The translations under genes were made by a program, and so were the position numbers. The notes under the pieces were generated by a model. That model searched no databases, had not been told where the DNA came from, and was given only the letters and a program-made list of their open reading frames with translations. Below are positions 60,617 to 64,000 of a DNA stretch of 64,000 nucleotides, in pieces. The DNA comes from Nocardioides conyzicola (GTDB lineage Bacteria; Actinomycetota; Actinomycetes; Propionibacteriales; Nocardioidaceae): assembly GCF_039543825.1 (NCBI RefSeq), contig NZ_BAABKM010000005.1, positions 310,001-374,000 on the forward strand, in the 5' to 3' direction. Position 1 is the stretch's first letter. The number at the start of each line of letters is the position of its first letter.

Positions 60617-61282
60617 GTGAGCGACACGCTGCCGATGTTCCCGTTGAACGCGGTGCTGTTCCCCGGGCTCAGCGTGCCGCTCAAGGTCTTCGAGGACCGC
60701 TACCGGGCGCTGGTGCACCACCTGCTGCGCATCGAGGACCCGATCGGGCGGACGTTCGGGTCGGTCGGGATCCGCGAGGGCTACGAGGTCGGCGACCACG
60801 GCGCGCAGTCGCTCTACCGGATCGGCTGCCGGATGCAGCTGACCGAGGTCGAGAGCCACCCGGACGGGACCTTCGACGTGGTCGCGGTCGGCCTGGAGCG
60901 GATCGAGCTCGAGCGCCTCGACACGTCGGGCACGTTCCCGGTCGGCCACGTCGCCGACCGGCCGGACACCTCGACGCCGGTGCCCGAGGAGGTGCTGGAG
61001 CGTGCCCGGGCGGCGTTCACGGCCTACCGGGTCGCCCTGGCGGACCTGCGCAGCGACCCGTACGACGGCGCGCTCCCCCGCGACCCGACGTACCTCTCCT
61101 GGACCCTGGCCGCCGTCGCGCCGCTGCCGATGTCGGAGCGCCAGTCGCTCCTGGAGGCCGAGGACGCCACCGACCGGCTGGTCCTGCTCACGGACCTGCT
61201 GCGCGCCGAGCTGCGCGCCATGAACGTCATCCCGTCGCTGCCGGCCACCGAGGTGGCCCGCACGCGGTGGTCGCCGAACTGA
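60617..61282 (+). CDS. LON peptidase substrate-binding domain protein
   Basis: A 221-residue protein consisting of the N-terminal domain of Lon only: LPMFPLNAVLFPGLSVPLKVFEDRY, GIREGYEVGDHGAQSLYRIGC and DVVAVGLERIEL. There is no ATPase or protease domain, as is usual for this stand-alone family. It is divergent from hisD and its TGA overlaps the ATG of ybaK by one base. Function is unknown. Confidence 0.9.
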   Translation: MSDTLPMFPLNAVLFPGLSVPLKVFEDRYRALVHHLLRIEDPIGRTFGSVGIREGYEVGDHGAQSLYRIGCRMQLTEVESHPDGTFDVVAVGLERIELERLDTSGTFPVGHVADRPDTSTPVPEEVLERARAAFTAYRVALADLRSDPYDGALPRDPTYLSWTLAAVAPLPMSERQSLLEAEDATDRLVLLTDLLRAELRAMNVIPSLPATEVARTRWSPN

Positions 61283-61767
61283 TGGCCAGGAGACCCACCG
61301 GCGGGACGCCGGCGACCGTCGCCCTGTCGCGCGCGGGCATCGAGTTCACCCTGCATGAGTACCACCACGACCCGCGTGCGGAGTCCTACGGCCTGGAGGC
61401 CGCGGAGGCGCTCGGGGTCGAGCTGGGCCGCGTCTTCAAGACCCTGATGTCCAGCGTCGACGGGGTCCTCACCGTGGGGATCGTCCCGGTGTCCGGCCAG
61501 CTCAACCTCAAGTCCCTGGCCCGGGCCGTCGGCGGCAGCAAGGCCGCCATGGCCGACCTGGCCGCCGCCGAGCGGGCGACCGGGTACGTCGCCGGCGGGA
61601 TCTCGCCGATCGGCCAGAAGCGCGCCCACCCGACCGTGCTCGACCGGTCGGCGTCGACGCACGCCACGATCTTCGTCTCGGCCGGTCGCCGGGGGTTGGA
61701 TCTCGAGATCTCCCCCGACGACCTGGTGCGCGTCACCCGCGCGATCGTCGCCCCGATCGGGCGTTAG
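61282..61767 (+). CDS. ybaK: YbaK-type Cys-tRNA(Pro)/Cys-tRNA(Cys) deacylase
   Basis: A 161-residue editing protein that hydrolyses mischarged aminoacyl-tRNA. Family segments are TPATVALSRAGIEFTLHEYHHD, VFKTLMSSVDG with the conserved Lys, VPVSGQLNLKSLARAVGGSKA and TGYVAGGISPIGQKRAHPTVLD. ATG 61282 overlaps the upstream stop codon. It converges on the DUF3352 gene with two bases between. Confidence 0.92.
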   Translation: MARRPTGGTPATVALSRAGIEFTLHEYHHDPRAESYGLEAAEALGVELGRVFKTLMSSVDGVLTVGIVPVSGQLNLKSLARAVGGSKAAMADLAAAERATGYVAGGISPIGQKRAHPTVLDRSASTHATIFVSAGRRGLDLEISPDDLVRVTRAIVAPIGR

Positions 61768-61769
61768 CG

Positions 61770-63452
61770 TCAGTCGGTCGTGATCTTGAGGACGGCATGC
61801 GCGGTGTCGTCGTCGACCCAGGCGCTCATGCCCAGGGCCTCGAGAGGCTTGAGGTTGTCGCGGACCTCGGCGTCGTCCCCGGCGAGCTCGGCGAGCCAGT
61901 GGTCGCCAGCAGCGAAGTTGACGTACAGGATCGCGGCCGCGTCGTCCGCGTGCTCGACGACGGTCTTGAACGGGTCGGAGTCGCCCAGACCACCGTTCTC
62001 GAGCAGCACCTTGCGGTAGTCGGCGTCCGGGCCGATCGCGACGACGTCGCCGTCGGAGTCGCTGTCGAGGACACCACCGTCGGCACCGCCGGCCGAGGCG
62101 CGCAGCTTGTCGAGGACTCCCTCGATGTCGTCGGCCTCTCCGATGACCTTGACGCCGATGCCGCTCGGGCCCGCGTTGCCGTCGACCCCGGGGAGCCCGG
62201 TGATCGACGACGGGTCGAAGTCACCGTCGACGGCGAGCGTCAGCGACTCCCCGACGAGGGTCTCGACGTCGCCGGGCAGCTCGATGCCGAGCTGCTCACC
62301 CGCCTCCGCCAGCAGGTCGTCGGACGACTCCCCCGACGCCTTCGCGAACTGGTCGACGAGGTCGGTCAGCCACCCCTTCTCGAAGCTCAGCCCGATCGCC
62401 GCGGCGGTGTCGTCGGGCAGCGCCGAGACGGCCTCCGCGCCGTCGTCGCCACCGGTCACGGCCTGGCCGGTGGCGGCCGGGTCCGCGGCCAGCTCGAGCT
62501 CGAGCCCGCCGTCGTCGAATCGGATCGTGGCGGCCGCTCCCTTGAAGTCCTTGAGCGCGTCGGTCACCTCGTCGGGGGCCGTCTCGCCGTCGGTCAGCGA
62601 GACCCCCGAGCACGGCGCCGGGCAGGCGAGCGCGCTGGACCCCAGCGCGAGGCCGCCGAGGCCGCCGAGGTTGTCCGCCAGGACCTTGCCGGCTGCCGGC
62701 GCCGCGTACATCGACACGATGCCGGAGTCACCCGCGGCGTCGGTCCACTGCTGGTAGTCGTCGTCGTCCGCGAGCGAGGAGTCCGCGGCGTCGTCGGCGA
62801 TCCCGTCGACGGTCTTCTGGTCCTCACCCAGCAGAGCCCAGTCGCCGTCGATGTGCCACGCGACGTTGTCGGAACCGCCGGCGCACTCGCGCAGCTTGCC
62901 CAGGCCCTGGTCGGCGGCGTCCGCGTCGGACACCTGCACCACGAAGACCGGGGTCGGCGTGTCCCCACCGGTGTCGACCGCAGCGACGGCGAACCGGTCG
63001 CCCAGCCAGGGCGCGATGTCGTCGTCGTAGTCGAGGTCGGCGCACCCGGACTCGTCCTGGATCTGGTCGAAGATCCACTCGCGGACGTCGTCGTCGGTGT
63101 CGAGGCCGACCTGGTCCTCGAACGCCGGGAACTTCTTGAGCGTGCGCAGCGCCTCGATCTTCTGGCCACCGCTGGGGTCGAGGTCCACGCTCGCGTAGGC
63201 GATCGTCTTCGCCGGGAGGGCCTCGGCCGGCTGTGCCCCCGTCGAGAGGAACGACCACGCCGCCCAGGCGGCACCGCCGACGGCCACGACGCCGAGCGCT
63301 CCGACGACAGCGATCACGGCCGTACGCCGTCCGCGGACCGGCGCCGGGCCCGTCGACGACGTGAGCCGAGCACCCCCACGGCTGTCCAGGGTCTCCGGTC
63401 CGCTCCCGGGCGGGTCGGTCGGCGGCGGTCCGGGCGGAAGGTCGTAGGACAC
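61770..63452 (-). CDS. DUF3352 domain, membrane-anchored extracytoplasmic protein
   Basis: A 560-residue protein. A proline-rich cytoplasmic head (about 1-42) precedes one helix (TAVIAVVGALGVVAVGGAAWAAW, about 44-66). A large, very acidic outer domain follows with Asp-rich repeats and PAKTIAYASVDLDPSGGQKIEAL, the DUF3352 start. Two cysteine pairs (CADLD and CAGG; CPAPCSGV) suggest disulfides. GTG 63452 has AGGGA five bases upstream. Function is unknown. Confidence 0.85.
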   Translation of the reverse strand: MSYDLPPGPPPTDPPGSGPETLDSRGGARLTSSTGPAPVRGRRTAVIAVVGALGVVAVGGAAWAAWSFLSTGAQPAEALPAKTIAYASVDLDPSGGQKIEALRTLKKFPAFEDQVGLDTDDDVREWIFDQIQDESGCADLDYDDDIAPWLGDRFAVAAVDTGGDTPTPVFVVQVSDADAADQGLGKLRECAGGSDNVAWHIDGDWALLGEDQKTVDGIADDAADSSLADDDDYQQWTDAAGDSGIVSMYAAPAAGKVLADNLGGLGGLALGSSALACPAPCSGVSLTDGETAPDEVTDALKDFKGAAATIRFDDGGLELELAADPAATGQAVTGGDDGAEAVSALPDDTAAAIGLSFEKGWLTDLVDQFAKASGESSDDLLAEAGEQLGIELPGDVETLVGESLTLAVDGDFDPSSITGLPGVDGNAGPSGIGVKVIGEADDIEGVLDKLRASAGGADGGVLDSDSDGDVVAIGPDADYRKVLLENGGLGDSDPFKTVVEHADDAAAILYVNFAAGDHWLAELAGDDAEVRDNLKPLEALGMSAWVDDDTAHAVLKITTD

Positions 63453-63504
63453 GTCTATCCCTCACGATCGATGCGCCGGCCCGTGCCGACGAGGTGGCAG
63501 CAGA

Positions 63505-64000
63505 CTACCCAGCAACGGCGTCGTCGGTGACCGACTCCGCCCGCGGCGCCGGATGCCGGGGCGACAGCCCGATGAAGACCAGCACCAGACCGATCAGGGC
63601 ACCGCTCGGCAGCGAGATCCACGGGCTGCGCCCGGAGACGGTCAGCTGCATCGGCAGCTTGGTGCCGTCGGCGGCGGTCTTGGCCAGGACGGCCGGGTCG
63701 GCGGGTCCGAGGGCGGTGCCGACCGTCAGCATCAGCCAGGCCGCGACGACCGAGCCGATGACGACCGCTGCCAACGTGAGCAGCGGCACCCGGTCGGCGA
63801 CCAGCGCGATGACGATGCCCGCCAGCAGCCCGGCGGCTGTGCCGACCACGACGTACCAGCCGGTCCCCGAGAACTCGTGCTGGAGGCCGAGCGCGTCGCC
63901 GGCCGTCCAGCGGTGGTCGACCACGACGCCCGCCGTGGGGGTCCAGATCCACTGCCAGACCACGCCCGCGAGCGCCCCGACCGCGGCCAGGGCAGCGACG
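63505..64000 (-). CDS. DUF2567-like membrane protein, partial at window end
   Basis: The reading frame runs without a stop from 64000 to TGA at 63505, so its N-terminus lies beyond the window. The visible 164 residues have about four helices (VAALAAVGALAGVVWQW; GTGWYVVVGTAAGLLAGIVI; LLTLAAVVIGSVVAAWLML; LPSGALIGLVLVFIGL) with WTPTAGVVVDHRWTAGDALG in the first outer loop. The layout resembles the actinobacterial DUF2567 family. The family call is moderate; it lies 52 bases upstream of the DUF3352 gene on the same strand. Confidence 0.65.
   Translation of the reverse strand, partial: VAALAAVGALAGVVWQWIWTPTAGVVVDHRWTAGDALGLQHEFSGTGWYVVVGTAAGLLAGIVIALVADRVPLLTLAAVVIGSVVAAWLMLTVGTALGPADPAVLAKTAADGTKLPMQLTVSGRSPWISLPSGALIGLVLVFIGLSPRHPAPRAESVTDDAVAG

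Overview
The window is high-GC actinobacterial chromosome, most like Nocardioidaceae (Nocardioides or a close relative). The evidence is the strong GC bias at third codon positions, many GTG and TTG starts, the actinobacterial gene set (ANTAR regulator of the PdtaR type, DprE1/DprE2, PriA-type HisA, HGxxPAAW, DUF2613, DUF3068 and DUF2567-like proteins) and housekeeping genes in actinobacterial order (polA, pyk, gltD-gltB, lgt, trpABC, his operon). The family assignment is inference from gene content; no 16S gene is present. I see no prophage, insertion sequence, CRISPR array or plasmid-type gene.

Layout. 0-4.1 kb: a TetR regulator converging on an AdpA/GlxA-type regulator, a TGGCAG-rich operator region, a 48-residue membrane microprotein and a secreted arylsulfotransferase-like protein. 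4.1-5.6 kb: rpsA. 5.8-24.4 kb: a cell-envelope glycan region with two DUF3068 proteins around a large membrane protein, an acyltransferase, a 2-oxoglutarate oxygenase, a coupled run (GT2-methyltransferase fusion, polytopic membrane protein, GT4), another large membrane protein, a methyltransferase, the decaprenyl-phosphoryl-arabinose genes (ubiA-dprE1-dprE2) and a Wzx-like flippase. 24.3-28.9 kb: polA, thioesterase, GNAT and DUF554. 29-34.9 kb: a branched-chain amino acid (or related) ABC importer, with the binding protein facing livHMGF across two strong terminators. 35-36.3 kb: ANTAR response regulator, a short conserved-looking protein, a tRNA with anticodon CAA and a small membrane protein. 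36.3-43.9 kb: pyk and glutamate synthase gltBD. 44-48.4 kb: trpC-trpB-trpA-SCO-lgt. 48.5-54.1 kb: DUF4190, then an operon of a heterodimeric ABC exporter, hisI and three small membrane proteins of the trp neighbourhood. 54.3-60.5 kb: two small genes and hisD-C-B-H-x-A-F. 60.6-64 kb: LON-like protein, YbaK, DUF3352 protein and a partial DUF2567-like protein.

How it fits together. The central block can make decaprenyl-phosphoryl-arabinose and contains membrane proteins, glycosyltransferases, modifying enzymes and a flippase suited to building and exporting a surface glycan. The right half is amino-acid metabolism: glutamate synthase, tryptophan and histidine. PriA-type HisA probably supplies the missing TrpF step, and trpE is absent from the place where it usually lies. 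Many genes that begin transcription units have a TANNNT hexamer exactly 6-8 bases before the start codon, which points to widespread leaderless mRNAs. Start codons given here use that signal, Shine-Dalgarno sequences and start/stop overlaps. Every intergenic gap is below 300 bases.
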